DNA of 64,000 nt from Macrobrachium rosenbergii (GCF_040412425.1 NC_089749.1:38279570-38343569), one strand, 5' to 3'. Counted from the stretch's first letter, positions 1 through 10,806 are shown. Made by a program: numbers and translations. Notes: generated from the letters alone by a model not told the origin.

Positions 1-277
1 TATCCGCACCTCTCTGAGCGGCGAATTTCATAAAGTCCATAAAGCCAGGGCATTCAGAATTCTTGAGGAAGCTGACACAGTCCGTGTTTGCACTATTTGA
101 GTCAGCTGTGGCTTGGGTATTTGATGAAACCGTAGTTTGAGCTCCAGAAGAAGAGGGAACCAATTGCTCTTCAGCCAGTTGGGAGCTACCAGGGCCACTT
201 GACCTTTGAATGACCTGAGCTTGTGCAACACCTTCATCAGCAGGTTTATTGGCGGGAACAGATAGATTTTCTGCCAT
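1..277 (-). CDS. DIRS tyrosine recombinase, N-terminal part (copy A)
   Basis: The start codon at 277-275 opens a frame beginning MAENLSVPANKPADEG, matching the MAKDLSVS starts in copies B and C. It runs to the left edge through the conserved FLKNSECP block and a FMDFMKFAAQ stretch, so only about 92 residues of the non-catalytic N-terminus are visible. The frame overlaps the end of the RT-RNase H frame (stop at 28), as in B and C. The catalytic domain lies outside the window. Confidence 0.75.
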   Translation of the reverse strand, partial: MAENLSVPANKPADEGVAQAQVIQRSSGPGSSQLAEEQLVPSSSGAQTTVSSNTQATADSNSANTDCVSFLKNSECPGFMDFMKFAAQRGAD

Positions 278-547
278 TTGTTCCAGTCCACTGACATTGC
301 ATCCGTAGCGTGAGCTCGAGGATCCAGGTTGGGAGCAACATAACAAGGGAGTTTCTGATTGCTCTCCGTGGCAAACAAGTCCACCTGAAGGCCCAGAACC
401 TGACGGCATATCCATCTGAAAGAAGCCTCGTCCAGGGACCATTCTGACTCCAGCGGAGTTGCCCTGCACAGGGAGTCTGCAATGACATTCCGGACTCCTG
501 CTAGATGGGTAGCTGACAGGTGCCAGCCGTGCTTCTCCGCCAGGGAG
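28..547 (-). pseudogene. 3' half of split RNase H (copy A)
   Basis: Carries the C-terminal part of DIRS RNase H: WHLSATHLAGVRNVIADSL, then EWSLDEASF and VDLFATESN, an LFAT block typical of DIRS and Ngaro RNase H, then the PPINLLMKVLHKL tail. The 5' half resumes at 7,152. The break at 548 is the insertion of element G, and the first residues of the open frame (600-548) come from G's tip. The stop at 28 lies within the overlapping recombinase frame. Confidence 0.85.
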
Positions 548-585
548 AAAATGATATTTTTATGATAAAATAAAGTTTTGTACAT

Positions 586-745
586 ACTTACCCGGCAGAT
601 ATACACTTAGCTATAGTCTCCGACGTTCCCGACAGAAATTCAAATTTCGCGGCACACGCGACAGGTAGGTCAGGTGATCTACCATACCCGCCGCTGGGTG
701 GCGGGAATAGGAACCATTCCCATTTTCATATCAGATTTTCTCTTC
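586..745 (+). repeat. Left inverted terminal repeat of G
   Basis: Reverse complement of 6,983-7,137 with only a few differences, running from the CAGATATA motif to ATCAGATTTTCTCT. The outer tip at 548-585 (A/T-rich, starting ATATTTTTATGA) is not shared with the right end. Unlike outer tips are the DIRS pattern that makes an ICR necessary. Confidence 0.85.
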
Positions 746-783
746 CACCTGTCTCCTGAGGGGAGGCTGGGAGGGCCATTAAT

Positions 784-890
784 CGTATATATCTGTGGTA
801 AGTATGTACAAAACTTTATTTTATCATAAAAATATCATTTTTGTACATGCAACTTACCCGTCAGATATATACTTAGCTGATTGGCACCCT
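784..890 (+). repeat. Internal complementary region of G
   Basis: Contains the reverse complement of the left outer tip (about 785-835) joined directly to the reverse complement of the right outer tip (836-875). It therefore matches the junction expected if the element's ends were joined in a circle. In the DIRS-1 model this region templates completion of the ends. Confidence 0.85.
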
Positions 891-1354
891 TGGAGGAGGG
901 CAAGAGACAGCTAATAACTAAAAAACGGGAAACAACATATGTTGTAGGAAAAAACAAAAACCATGGTTCTTACCTGATTGGGCAGAAGACTTCATGGATA
1001 CTGTCTATGAGTCTGCATGCCTCAAGAGCTTCAGCGAGGAAGTGACCTAACACTGACAGCCCTTCTGGATCATATCAATGGGGAAAAACCCACTTACATG
1101 ACAGAGCCTGTTATGGATCGTGTCAATGGGGATTAACCCACTTACAAGACAGAGCCCTCTACCTGAATCATATCAATGGGGGCTATCCCTCTTAGGTAAT
1201 AAAAACTACAAGGAGCTAACAACCAAACCCGACCACCTGACCAAGCCTAACCTTGTTAGTGATACGAGATGAAAGAGAGAGACCCTCAACACTCTCTTCC
1301 AGCCGACCATAAAAAACACAACAAATCATTTAAAGTAACAACCAAAAAACTAGA
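891..1354 (+). other. 3' noncoding part of G with a 48-50 bp tandem repeat
   Basis: No coding frame. Three degenerate direct repeats begin near 1,068, 1,116 and 1,166, each with TATCAATGGGG or GTGTCAATGGGG followed by CCCACTTACA and GACAGAGCC. This is the 3' untranslated part between the recombinase stop and the ICR. Confidence 0.6.
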
Positions 1355-2526
1355 CTAAAAAGGATTAGCTTCAGCTCCTTGACCCAGCACCGAATCCACG
1401 GATACGTAAGCTCCTAGAGAGAAGCACTTCTCATATGTAACACGAACATCTCTCAAATAATGAGAAGCAAACACTGAGTTACATCTCCAGTACGTAGAGT
1501 CCACAATAGACTGGAGGGACCAAGACTTGTGGAAAGCCAGAGAAGTAGCTATGGCTCTCACCTCATGAGCATTCACTCTTAGGAGCTGTAAATGTTCGTC
1601 TTTGCATGAAAGATGAGCCTCCTTGATAACATCCTTAATGAAGAAAGCCTGGGCATTCTTGGAAATTGCTCTTGAAGGATCCTTGACAGAGCACCAAAGA
1701 CTTTCAGTGTTACCTCCGAGCTGTTTCTTTCTCTCCAGATAATATCTAAGGCTTCTTACTGGACAGAGTGTGTGTTCTAGCTCCTGTCCTGAAATATCGG
1801 AGAGTCCCTTGACCTCAAAACTCCTAGGCCAAGGTTTTGAAGGGTTCTCGTTCTTTGCTAAGAAGAGAGGCTGAAAGGAGCAGATCACAGAGTCCTTCTT
1901 AAAGCCTACAGAACCTTCCAAAGCCTGTAATTCGCTCAATCTTTTGGCAGAAGCAAGAGCAAAAAGAAACAACGATTTTCTGGTTAAATCCCTGAAAGAG
2001 GCAGATCGAGGAGGCTCAAACTTATCAGACATTAAGAATTTTAAGACCACGTCCAAATTCCAGCTGGGAGGTCTAGGGGACTTGTTTTTAGAAGTTTCAA
2101 AAGACCTTATAAGGTCGTGAAGGTCTTTATTATCGGAGATGTTAAGACCTCTGTGTCTAAAAACTGAGGACAGCATGCTCCTATACCCCTTGATGGTGGA
2201 AACCGCCAGGTTACACTGCTCCCTTAGATAAAGAAGGAAATCCGCTATCTCCATTACAGAGGTACTGGAAGAGGACACTTTCTTAGTTCGACACCATCTC
2301 CTAAAGACTTCCCACTTCGACTGGTAGAGGCGCAAGGTAGAAGATCTTCTGGCTCTGGCGATAGCCCTCGCAGCCTTGCGTGAAAATCCCTTCGCTCTAA
2401 CCAGTCCTTCGACAGTCTGAAGGCAGTTAGGTTTAGAGCGGGAAGGTTCTTGTGATATCTGTCGAAGTGGGGCTGTTTGAGAAGATCGCTCCTGAGAGGG
2501 AGCGACCTGGGAAAGTCTATCATCCA
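1355..2526 (-). CDS. DIRS tyrosine recombinase (element G)
   Basis: An uninterrupted frame of about 390 residues if the MDDRLSQ methionine at 2,526 is the start; the frame stays open further upstream, so the start is uncertain. An N-terminal SAM-like core-binding part (STLRLYQSKWEVF, then VSTIKGYRSML) leads into the catalytic domain. Visible catalytic residues: the first arginine in AKRLSEL (about residue 197), H and R in NAHEVRAIATS (about 321 and 324), and the tyrosine in FASHYLRDV (about 355). All are present, so this is the best preserved recombinase in the window. Its 5' end overlaps the RNase H frame by roughly 270 bp. The expected role is joining the circular DNA intermediate to the target. 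Confidence 0.85.
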
Positions 2527-3549
2527 TTCCAGTACCTCTGTGAACCAGTCCCGGGATGGCCAAAAGGGAGCAATCAGGGTGAGCTTGGTGCCCTTTAAAG
2601 AAACGAACTTTCTTATCACCTCCCCTAGAATCTTGAACGGGGGAAAAGCATAGCCGTCTAGACCCTCCCAATCTAGGAGAAGGCCGTCTATTGCTACTGC
2701 TCTGGGGTCCGAGATTGGGGAGCAGTAGTTCTCCAACCTCGTTCCAATGGGTGGCGAAGAGGTCGATATGAGGTCTCCCCCACAGGAACCACAGCCTTTC
2801 GCAAACCTCTTGATGAAGAGACCATTCCGTGGGAAGAACCTGGTCTTTCCTGCTGAGCAGATCTGCTCTCACATTCCTTTCTCCTGAACAAATCTGGTGA
2901 GGAGAACGATGTTTCTCTCCCCCCGCCCATAACAGAAGGCTCCTTGCTGCGAATGTACAGGAGAAGGAATGAGTCCCTCCTGCTTCCTGATATAAGCCAG
3001 GGCTGTGGTGTTGTCTGAATTGACAAGAACTACTGACCCCTTGACCAGAAGTTCGAATTGGGCAAGAGCTAGATGAATGGCTACTAGCTCCTTCATGTTG
3101 ATGTGCCAGGACCTCTGATCCGTGTCCCAGGTGCCTGACACTTCTTCCGAGCCTAGTGTCGCTCCCCAACCCGACTCCGACGCGTCTGAGAACAACACTA
3201 GGCGAGGGTTCGGCGGTTGCAGAGGAATTCCTAGACCCAGCTTCTGGGGGTCTAACCACCAACGGAGATGTTCCTTTACTTGACATGAGATCTGAAAGGA
3301 GTCCGACAACTCTTGGGACTTCCGATCCCAAGATTCTTTCAGGAAGAACTGTAGAGGTCTGAGGTGAAGCCTTCCTAGAGAAACGAACTGTTCCAGCGAG
3401 GAAATGGTCCCCAGCAGACTCATCCATTCCCTCGCCGAACATCTGTCTTTCTCTAGAAAGTCTGTCACCTTTTGAAGGCAGCGTTCCCTTCTTTCCAGGA
3501 GGAAACGCTCAAAAACCCCGAGAATCCATCCGAATCCCCAGGTAGACAA
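2254..3549 (-). pseudogene. RNase H region (element G)
   Basis: Begins after the RT with FSDASESGWGA (first catalytic Asp), then INMKELVAIHLAL (Glu) and NSDNTTALAYI (second Asp), followed in a shifted frame by GERNVRADLLSR and HIDLFATHWN, and in another frame by ISDPRAVAIDGLLLDW and PPFKILGEVIRKF to a stop at 2,254. At least two frame changes are needed to read it through. The three acidic residues remain, so decay is by indels rather than loss of the active site. Confidence 0.8.
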
Positions 3550-3615
3550 TTTCCTGCTGAGGAATCATCTGAGACTTCTCGAGGTTCACAAGAAGTCCTA
3601 GAGACTGGACCAGGT

Positions 3616-4423
3616 TTAAAGTACGAGAAAGGTCCTCCAGACAACGGTTCTTGAATTGGACCGAATTAGCCAGTCGTCGAGATACAAGGAAATCCTCACC
3701 CCTCCAAATGCAACCAGTGAGCTACATTCCTGAGAATGGTCGTGAACACTTGGGGAGCTGTGGAAAGTCCGAAGCACAGAGCCCTGAACTGAAAAGTTCT
3801 GCCGCCTACCATGAACCTTAGGAACTTCCTGGAGGAGGGATGGATGGGAACGTGGAAGTAAGCATCCTGAAGGTCCAGGGACACCATCCAATCTCCTTGA
3901 CGAAGTGACGACAGAACTGAAGACGTTGTCTCCATAGAGAACTTTTTCTTGATGACGAACGAGTTCAGGGAGCTCACGTCCAAGACCGGTCTCCACCCTC
4001 CCGAAGATTTTGGCACTAGAAAAAGCCGGTTGTAAAATCCCGGGGAGTGAAGATCTTGTACCGGTTCTATGGCAGCCTTTTCTAGCATTTGTTCGACGGC
4101 TAGCAGAAGGGCTTGCCTCCGCACAGGATCCTTGTATCTCACCGATAACTCCCTCGGAGTTGTTGTCAAGGGAGGTTTCGAAATGAAGGGAATGAGGTCC
4201 CCTTCCTCAAGATAGAGAGGGACCATTCGTCCGCCCCCTTCTGTGCCCAGGCTTCGGCGAACTTTAGAAGTCTGGCACCTACTGGAGTCTGGAGGACTTG
4301 CTTCTCACTTGGACTTCCTGGAAGGGAGTCCTGAAGGTCTAGATCTTCTTTCAGGCCTACGCCTCCTGATAGACCTGGATCCTCGAAAGGGCTCCTGAAA
4401 GGGGGTCTTCTCCTTCTTAGCAA
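3616..4423 (-). pseudogene. Reverse transcriptase (element G)
   Basis: A possible start at 4,423 (MLRRRRPPF) lies inside the end of gag. The RT core follows with RLFLVPKSSGGWRPVLDVSS, DWMVSLDLQDAYFHVPI (palm motif A), FRALCFGLSTAPQVFT (motif B) and SLYLDDWLIRSNS (motif C, YLDD), all typical of DIRS RT. Two frameshifts are visible, one near 4,195 and one in a GGGG run near 3,705 just before YLDD. Catalytic aspartates are retained. Confidence 0.85.
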
Positions 4424-6811
4424 GTGGAGCAGTAGGTCTCATCCTCTTAGATGACTGCGCCAGCAGATCCTGAGAAGCTTTCTCAGACAAAGAACGAGAG
4501 ACCTCCTTCACAGTCTCTTGCGGGAAAAGATGGCTAGACAGAGGAGCGTACAAGAGGGAAGACCTCTGGAGAGGAGAGACCGATTTGGAGAGGAAAGCAC
4601 TGAAGACTGACCTCTTCTTAAGCAGGCCAGTGCCGAACAGGGAAGCGATCTCCATAGAGCCGTCCTTAACAGCCTTGTCCAAGCAAGACAACACACTGCT
4701 GAGGTCCTCCATACTGACTGAGTCCTCTTCAAGACTCCTCTTAGCTAAGGCCCCTAGAGACCAGTCCATAAAGTTAAAAACTTCCAGCACGCGGAAAAGG
4801 CCCTTGAGGAAATGATCCAATTCACAAAGTCCCCAAGAAGCCTTGGCCGAATTAAGGGAGAGTCTTCTGGAAGAATCCACAAGCGAAGAGAAGTCTGAGC
4901 CAGCCGATGAGGGGAGAGCTAACCTCATCGGTTCCTACCACATTCCCGCTCTTCCCGAAAGCCTAGAGGGAGGCAAGGAGAAGACAGTCTTGCCGGCATC
5001 CTTCTTCGAAGAGAGCCACTCTCCGAAGCCTTTAAGCGCTTTCTTCATGGAGATCGTAGGACGCATTTTAACTAAAGAGGAAGATTTCGAGGCCTTGGTG
5101 CTCGACAGCATGGAACCAGGAGAAGGAGGAGAAGCAGGCTTGAGGGAATCTCCATACTCCTGAACCAGTAAAGATGTCAACCTCTTGTAATCAGAAACGG
5201 TGATATCCTTAGGGGATTCGTCCTCCGATAACGCCTCCAGGCCAGAAGGAGGAGGAGAACGTCTGGAAGTAGAAGGGCACTTGCCAGAAGAAGAGTGCCT
5301 AGAAGGAGAGGAGCCTTTGTCCACTGGAGAACGACGATCCGGAGAGAAGCGCCTGCAAGATGACTGGCGCCTGACAGGAGAAGAGGCTCGAACGGAAGAG
5401 GAGCCCTTGCTGGGAGAGGGGCGCCTAACAGAAGAGAGGGAGGCTGGAGAGGAACTTCTACGAGGCGAAGAACGAGACTGACGAGCAGAGCGTTTGACTG
5501 TGGAGAAAGCATCTCCAACAGGAGAAGACCGACGACGACGAGGGCGCGAGCGCCTGGGTGGAGAGGCGCTATCCGCCGACGAAGAGCGCCGAGGAGAGAA
5601 GCGCCTACAAGGAGAGGAGCGCCTACCAGGAGAGGAGCACCTAACAGGAGAGGAGCGCCTACAAGGAGAGGAGCGCCTACCAGGAGAGGAGCGCCTGGAA
5701 GGAGAGGAGCGCCTGCAAGGAGAGGAGCGCCTACCAGGAGAGGAGAGCCTGGAAGGAGAGGAGCGCCTGCTGCTGGAGGGGCGCTTAAGAGGAGAAGAAC
5801 GCTTCACAGAAGACGACTTGCTGGGAGAAGAGTGTCTCTTGGAGGACTTGATCGGAAGAGAGGCATCCTTCCGACGAGAGGAGCTCTTTGATAAAGAGCT
5901 AGCAAGAGCAGCGAGCTGAGCCTGGAGGCCTACCAGGATCTGCTTGGTGGACTCCTGACCACCAGAAGAAGAGGAGGGAGATCTTGAGTTCTCTTCTTTG
6001 CAACAGGAGAACCTTCAGGGAAGCGCTCAGGGCTAGAGTCCAATGCGTCTCCTCTAGGAGCCTTCCAAGTCCTCTTCAAAGGGCGCGACTCCTCAGCCGA
6101 ACTCCAACCACGCTTAGGAGAAGAAGAAGCAGAAGACGAGAAACACTTCTTCAAGATCCCTTTTCTCACGGGCGATCTAAGGCAGCCTGGGACGCGTCAA
6201 CAGGCGCTGCGAAGGGACGCCTGACCGTTGGGAGCGCTCTTCATCCCCTTGCGGCTGTCGACATTCCTCCTCCACTGGGTCTGGGAGTTTGGAAGAGGTC
6301 TAGGCCTAGGAGCGATGCGGAGCCGGTCAGACGCCCCCTCCACTACACTGGGGACACTACACACATCACTATCACTTCTCACTTTCTTTTCCTCCAAAGC
6401 ACGCATCTGCAACTGCATCTTGCGGATCGTAGCCTTCATTGCAGCCATCTCCGATTTACCTAATCCACAGGTTCGACGAAGGGAGAAGGAGCTGAAACAA
6501 CTGGAGTGACAGGCAGAATCTGGAAGAGTGTTAGGTTCTAATTCTACCTCCTTAGAAAGAGACCTACTTGAGCTTCTAGAAGAAGCCTTCCTAACTCTAT
6601 CCTTCTCCAACTTGCGTACATAAGAGTTCAAAGCCTTCCATTCCAGATCCGTGAGATTCTCACATTCAACACACGTGTTCTCAATAGAGCAACCATTCCC
6701 CCTACACCTCGAACACACAGTATGAGGATCTACCGAAGCTTTCGGTAGTCTCACCTTACAATCAGACCTAACACACACACGAAACACAGGTGCAACACTC
6801 TGATCAGACAT
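4305..6811 (-). pseudogene. Gag-like protein with zinc finger and SR repeats (element G)
   Basis: Proposed start MSDQSVAPVF at 6,811. A Cys-rich finger follows (HTVCSRCRGNGC, then TCVEC, then WKALNSYVRKLEKDR), a basic/Ser stretch, a long SR-rich region (about 5,800-5,250) and a C-terminal region with FNFMDWSLGALAKRSL and an RRRRPERRSRPS tail, ending at 4,305. The 4,305-5,807 part is one frame broken by a TAG at 4,935; upstream parts (6,811-6,197 and about 6,170-5,930) need frame changes. The finger resembles those in the gags of E and A/B, which supports the gag call. Confidence 0.7.
5250..5800 (-). repeat. 18-bp coding minisatellite (SR-domain) in G gag
   Basis: Tandem 18-bp units (plus strand GGAGAGGAGCGCCTACCA and variants) are clearest at about 5,610-5,775. 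In the gag frame they encode hexapeptides such as SPCRRS and SPGRRS. Neighbouring units are more diverged but keep the Arg-Ser rhythm. Confidence 0.85.
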
Positions 6812-6982
6812 TCTTACAGAAAATACCAAAGCTGGAATCAAAATCAGTCCACAAAAGCGTATGCCAAGCCAAAGATCCAATATGTCACCAAAGGTCAGTC
6901 CAAAATAATCCTCAGCAAGCAAAAAATGAAAGTCTAAGCAGAAGGAACCAACAACAGATGTTGCCGGAACCAGCGACAGAGA

Positions 6983-7137
6983 AAATCTGATATGAAAACG
7001 GGAATGGTTCCTATTCCCGCCACCCAGCGGCGGGTATGGTAGATCACCTGACCTACCTGTCGCGTGTGCCGCGAAATTTGAATTTCTGTCGGGAACGTCG
7101 GAGACTATAGCTAAGTATATATCTGACGGGTAAGTTG
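6983..7137 (-). repeat. Right inverted terminal repeat of G
   Basis: Partner of 586-745. The outer tip at 7,125-7,151 reads GTAAGTTGCATGTACAAAAA then TG and differs from the left tip. The element's 5' end lies here. Confidence 0.85.
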
Positions 7138-7151
7138 CATGTACAAAAATG

Positions 7152-8640
7152 GCTATCATCACTTGGTTTATCTGGCTCGATTTGGAACCCCCTCTGTTTA
7201 TGCAATGTACCACTACTGCGCTGTCCAGCACCAGCCTGATATGAATCTGGTTGGTGGGGCAAAGTTTTTTCAGAGTTAGAAACACTGCCATCGCCTCCAA
7301 AATGTTTATGTGGAACTGACGGAACAGTGTGGACCATGTACCCTGTACCTTTTCTTTTGGCGAGTACCCTCCCCAGCCGCTTAAGAAGCGTCTGTGTGGA
7401 TTATTAGAGCTGGGGAAGGGAATTGAAGGGGAACTGACTTCGAAAGACCCGTGACTGTGGACCACGGCCGGAGTCTTTTCCTCAGCACCAGAGGAATTAA
7501 AGACACCTTGTCCCTGAGCTTGACATTGGCTCGTCCCCGCCACACTCTGTTTATGTCTTTCAGTTTTGCTTTTAGGAGCAGGTCTGTTACAGATGCGAAC
7601 TGAAGAGAACCCAGGATTCTTTCTTGCGTTCTGCGAGAGGCTTTCCTGCCTTTGAGGAATTGCCTGGTGGCCTTGGCTATCTCCCTCCGTTTGGCTGGCG
7701 GAATAGACAGCTTGTGCGAGACCAGATCCCACTGGATACCCAGCCACTGAAATCGAGCCTCCGGAGTTAGGCGGGACTTCGCCCTGTTTATCTGAAAGCC
7801 TAGGGATTCCAGAAACTCGATCACCATGGCCATAGCTCTCCGGCACTCCCCAGCGTTGGATGCCCAAATTATCCAATCGTCTAGGTATGCGGCCAGCGAT
7901 ATCCCCCGGGACCGTTTCCGCCAGCTTCGTGAAAATTCTGGATGCTATGTTGAGCCAAAATGGCATGACCCTGAAAAGTAGGCTTGTTTCCCCAGTCTGA
8001 AACCTAGGAAGGGAGAGAAGTTCCGCACAATCGGGACGTGATAATATCGTCTGAAAGATCTATAGAGGTGGTGACGGCTCCACGAGGAAGTAGAGTCCGC
8101 ATTTGCGCGATTGTAAGTATACGAAATTTGTCGCATTGTATATAAAGATTGAGACGCGACAGATCCAAGATTACCCTTTGTTGACTGGAGTCTTTCTTGG
8201 GAACACTGAACAGCCTGCCTTGAAATTTCATGTGTCTCACTTTCTTTATGGCCTCTTTTGGAGTAATTCCGCCGCAAAGTCACGCAGAGCTTTGGAAGAC
8301 GGTTGATGAAATCTGATCAGGGGGGAAGGGCCCTGGATCCAACTCCACCACAAACCTTTGGAGACTATACTGTGGGCCCACGGACTGAAGGTCCACTGGT
8401 CCCTGAACAGGTGAAGTCTGCCGCCCACCTGATTGGCCTCACTGGGAAGGTGCAGGCTTGCCTCCTCTACCTCGGCCTCCTCTCCCCGGGAGAGGGATCG
8501 TAAGGCAGCCTTGCCTCTGAAGGAGGCCCTTGCTTCTACTCCCCCTTGCGCTCCTGTTAAGGCCTCAAAACGACCCCTGGCCCTTATAGGAGGGGTTATA
8601 TACAGGAGACGTTATGAAGGTAGGTGCGGCAAGGGAGTGC
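7152..8640 (-). pseudogene. RT and 5' half of RNase H (copy A)
   Basis: Reading leftward: VGGRLHLFRDQW and WAHSIVSKGL (the linker also in B and C), KFQGRLFSVPKKDSS with RVILDLSRLN, AVTTSIDLSD (palm motif A), a conserved MPFWLNIASRIFTKL block, EFLESLGFQI and LGIQWDLVSHKLSIPP, then RNase H from IIHTDAS. Frameshifts lie near 8,245 and 8,050. A short deletion near 7,910 removes the residues before the YLDD region. RNase H is cut at 7,152 by element G and resumes at 547. Confidence 0.85.
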
Positions 8641-10487
8641 TGAGCTGGCTGCACCAGCACGAACTGTTGAGGCTGGGCCTTCGAGGTAGAAGGCTGGCCA
8701 ACTGACGAGACAGGTACAGCTTGGACAACGGTTTGTTGGTGTTGTCTTCTGTGCCTCCTGTATCTCTTGCCTGGCCTGTTTTGGGGCCCGGCGGACTCGG
8801 GGGCTTTCCTTTTGAAAGCAGGGATACCCCAGCGGGAGCGCAGACTTTGATTAGCCCTGGTTGCCTCAGCCAGGACATTGCTGACCTCTCCTTCGGGGAA
8901 GATACTAGCCCCCCAGAAGGAGCTTTTCATGAGCTTGTTAGGCTCATGTCTTATGGTAGCGTCAGCGAAGATGTATTTACGGCAGTTCATCCGCGCTACC
9001 ATGAAGTCAAACAGGTCCGATTGAAATCCTGGTAACAGAGACTTCGTCAGGACCTGGAAGAGTGGCTCCTGGAGTACATTGAGTGCGTGGATTCCGCCAG
9101 GCACAGGGAGTTCAGTGATCGGCTCAGCCGACACCTAGCCTCAAACTCTGCTTTCAGGAGGGCTTCTGGCAGTTTGGGAAGCTGCTCACTGAATAAGGTG
9201 GATGCGCAATCTGGGTCCAGCTTACCCGATGTAAAAGTGGCCAGGGCATCCTTCCAGAAATCGTCGTCTCCAGGGAAGATCAGAGAGGTGGGATCAGTCT
9301 CTCGGAGCTGAGGCGACGGCTTACCTTCCGTGCATGCCTGGGCGGTCGCAAGAGCCACCTTAGTCATGCCAGGGGTTGGGATTTTATCACCCAACGAGAA
9401 CATCGTGAAGTTGCCCTTGAAGGGGGTCAACTTCGTGTTCTCCGCCTGCCACTCATTAAATGTGCACAGCAATGCAGACTGCGCCTGGTCCCTTGGGAAG
9501 ATAACTGTCTCCTTCGGGACCTTATCCGTCCTCACCCAAGCTTCCTCCGTCAACCTGGCAAAGCCTGGGTAGGGAGGCAGCAGGTCAGGAGGAAAGAATT
9601 CCAACTCCTGAAGCCTGCATGTGCCTAGACCCTCGATCGTTAGGGTATCTTCATGCCGGGGAGCATGAAGGGCCAAACACCAGGGATTTCCCTTGTCAAA
9701 TGGAGGGAGGGCGGAGGCATCCGGAATGGGGTAATGTACCACAGACCCACCGGAGCGCATGAACCCGGAGAGCATACTCTCCTGGCTCTGCAACCTCTCC
9801 GTAAGCTTGTTAAGCTTAGCATCAACCTCCGAGGTAAACTTCTGCAGAAGCATACCGGCAAACTCCTCCGGGTCAAAGGCAGGTTGGCGAGGAGGGCTAG
9901 CCTTAGCTGCCCTCGAACTCGCTCCCTTAGCAGAGGGAGTGGCCTTGTTTGTGGGAGCCACCGGACTAGTATTCCGTGGCTTCACCGGAGGGAAAGGGGT
10001 TGCTATACGGGAGGTTGCGGACTTATAGCCCTTCGCCTTCCAAGACTTCTTCAACTTGGGGACAGCGGATTGCGCCCTGTCCTCCAAGTAAGAAGATTTT
10101 TGAAAGCCCTGAAAAGAAGAAGCGGTGGATGAAGGGGAATCAAAAAGGGAACCCACCCCCAATGCCTCACTTACCTCCCTCCCTACCTACCTCCTGGTCC
10201 TGTTCCGTGTTCATCGGCTCCAGGTCAAGGTTTATGGCCGCCACTTCCTCCGACACCGCCACGTACAAGTTTTCGTCCTGGGGAGGCTGGGTTTCTACCC
10301 GGATCTGCTCGATGAGAGGAGCGGCGACTGCAGATGGAACAGCCGCTGAGATCCGGGCGCCGGGGTAAAGCAGGTTCCGGATGTTCTCATCCAGAACATA
10401 TGGCTTCCCCAACGGAATGTTCCTGCCAAAACCAGCCACCCAGGCTCGAAGGGAACCCAAGGCATCGCTGCGGGAAGCTTGGTCGGC
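8565..10487 (-). pseudogene. Gag-like protein, main exon (copy A)
   Basis: Begins after an intron acceptor at 10,488 with WVAGFGRNIPLGKPYVLDE. Later blocks conserved in B and C are LPPFDKGNPWCLALHAP, TIEGLGTCRLQELEFFPP, DKVPKETVIFPRDQAQS, FSEQLPKLPEALLKAEFEA and ATIRHEPNKLMKSS. A frameshift near 9,100 and a break near 10,165 interrupt it. It ends at a TGA (8,567-8,565) at the position where copy C continues into an RGG-rich tail. I infer a nucleocapsid role from position and the basic C-terminal region (GKRYRRHRRQH). Confidence 0.8.
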
Positions 10488-10616
10488 CTGGAAGAGAGCA
10501 GGGACTTAATAACCGAGCGCTCAGTGAAGAGATATATAAGCAATATATCAAGAACATAACGTACTTGAAACAAGTGAGGCAACCAGGTAAACTAAAGGCA
10601 GTAACTATAGGCTTAC
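10488..10616 (-). other. Intron inside gag (copy A)
   Basis: The donor GTAAGC follows GACGAGTCG; the acceptor CTTCCAG precedes GCCGACCAAG. Splicing joins DES to ADQASRS and then WVAGFGRN in frame, matching the spliced join of copy B at 25,146-25,262. Length is 129 bp. Confidence 0.65.
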
Positions 10617-10806
10617 CGACTCGTCCTGGACAAGCTCGTAAAGAGCGAAGCAAACCTCACAACCGTCCGGGTGCCACACGATGAGATCGTCGATCCGGAC
10701 TGCACAGCCCGAATGGGAACAGCAGACAACGTGCCCATAGGGCTGGTGCAGCACAGCAGTGCACCCGGGCTCCTCACAATGTACTGTCTGTAAGTGGGAG
10801 AAGGTA
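10617..10806 (-). CDS. Gag zinc-finger exon (copy A)
   Basis: Encodes HCEEPGCTAVLHQPYGHVVC, then CSHSGCAVRIDDLIVWHPDG, then CEVCFALYELVQDES. Cys and His spacing (C-x4-C, C-x2-H-x2-C, W-x-P-x-G-C-x2-C) is the same as in copy B. It is bounded on the right by an acceptor-like TTACAG/ACAG (about 10,797-10,806) and on the left by the GTAAGC donor. Probably the nucleic-acid-binding head of Gag. The link to the initiating exon near 12,920 is inferred. Confidence 0.6.

Larger units (their letters stand above)
548..7151 (-). mobile_element. Nested DIRS element G, a second lineage
   Basis: A 6.6-kb minus-strand DIRS element inserted in copy A. It has inverted terminal repeats of about 155-160 bp (left 586-745, right 6,983-7,137) that look nearly identical, an internal complementary region near 784-890, an SR-rich gag, RT, RNase H and a full recombinase frame. 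Its proteins differ clearly from the A/B/C/D family. Both junctions share AAAATG with the restored target; there is no target-site duplication. The near-identical terminal repeats suggest a fairly recent insertion, but RT and gag already carry frameshifts and a stop. Confidence 0.9.

Noticed and set aside
2700..3442. N-terminal extension of the long G recombinase frame
   Set aside because: It lies antiphase over the RNase H region (except a short GERNVRADLLSR-LFATHWN stretch that is RNase H itself) and has no recombinase features. The recombinase was started at 2,526.
5200..5919. Plus-strand frames rich in Glu-Arg-Gly over the G gag repeat
   Set aside because: Simple antisense readings of the 18-bp minisatellite. 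The flanking gag similarity is on the minus strand.
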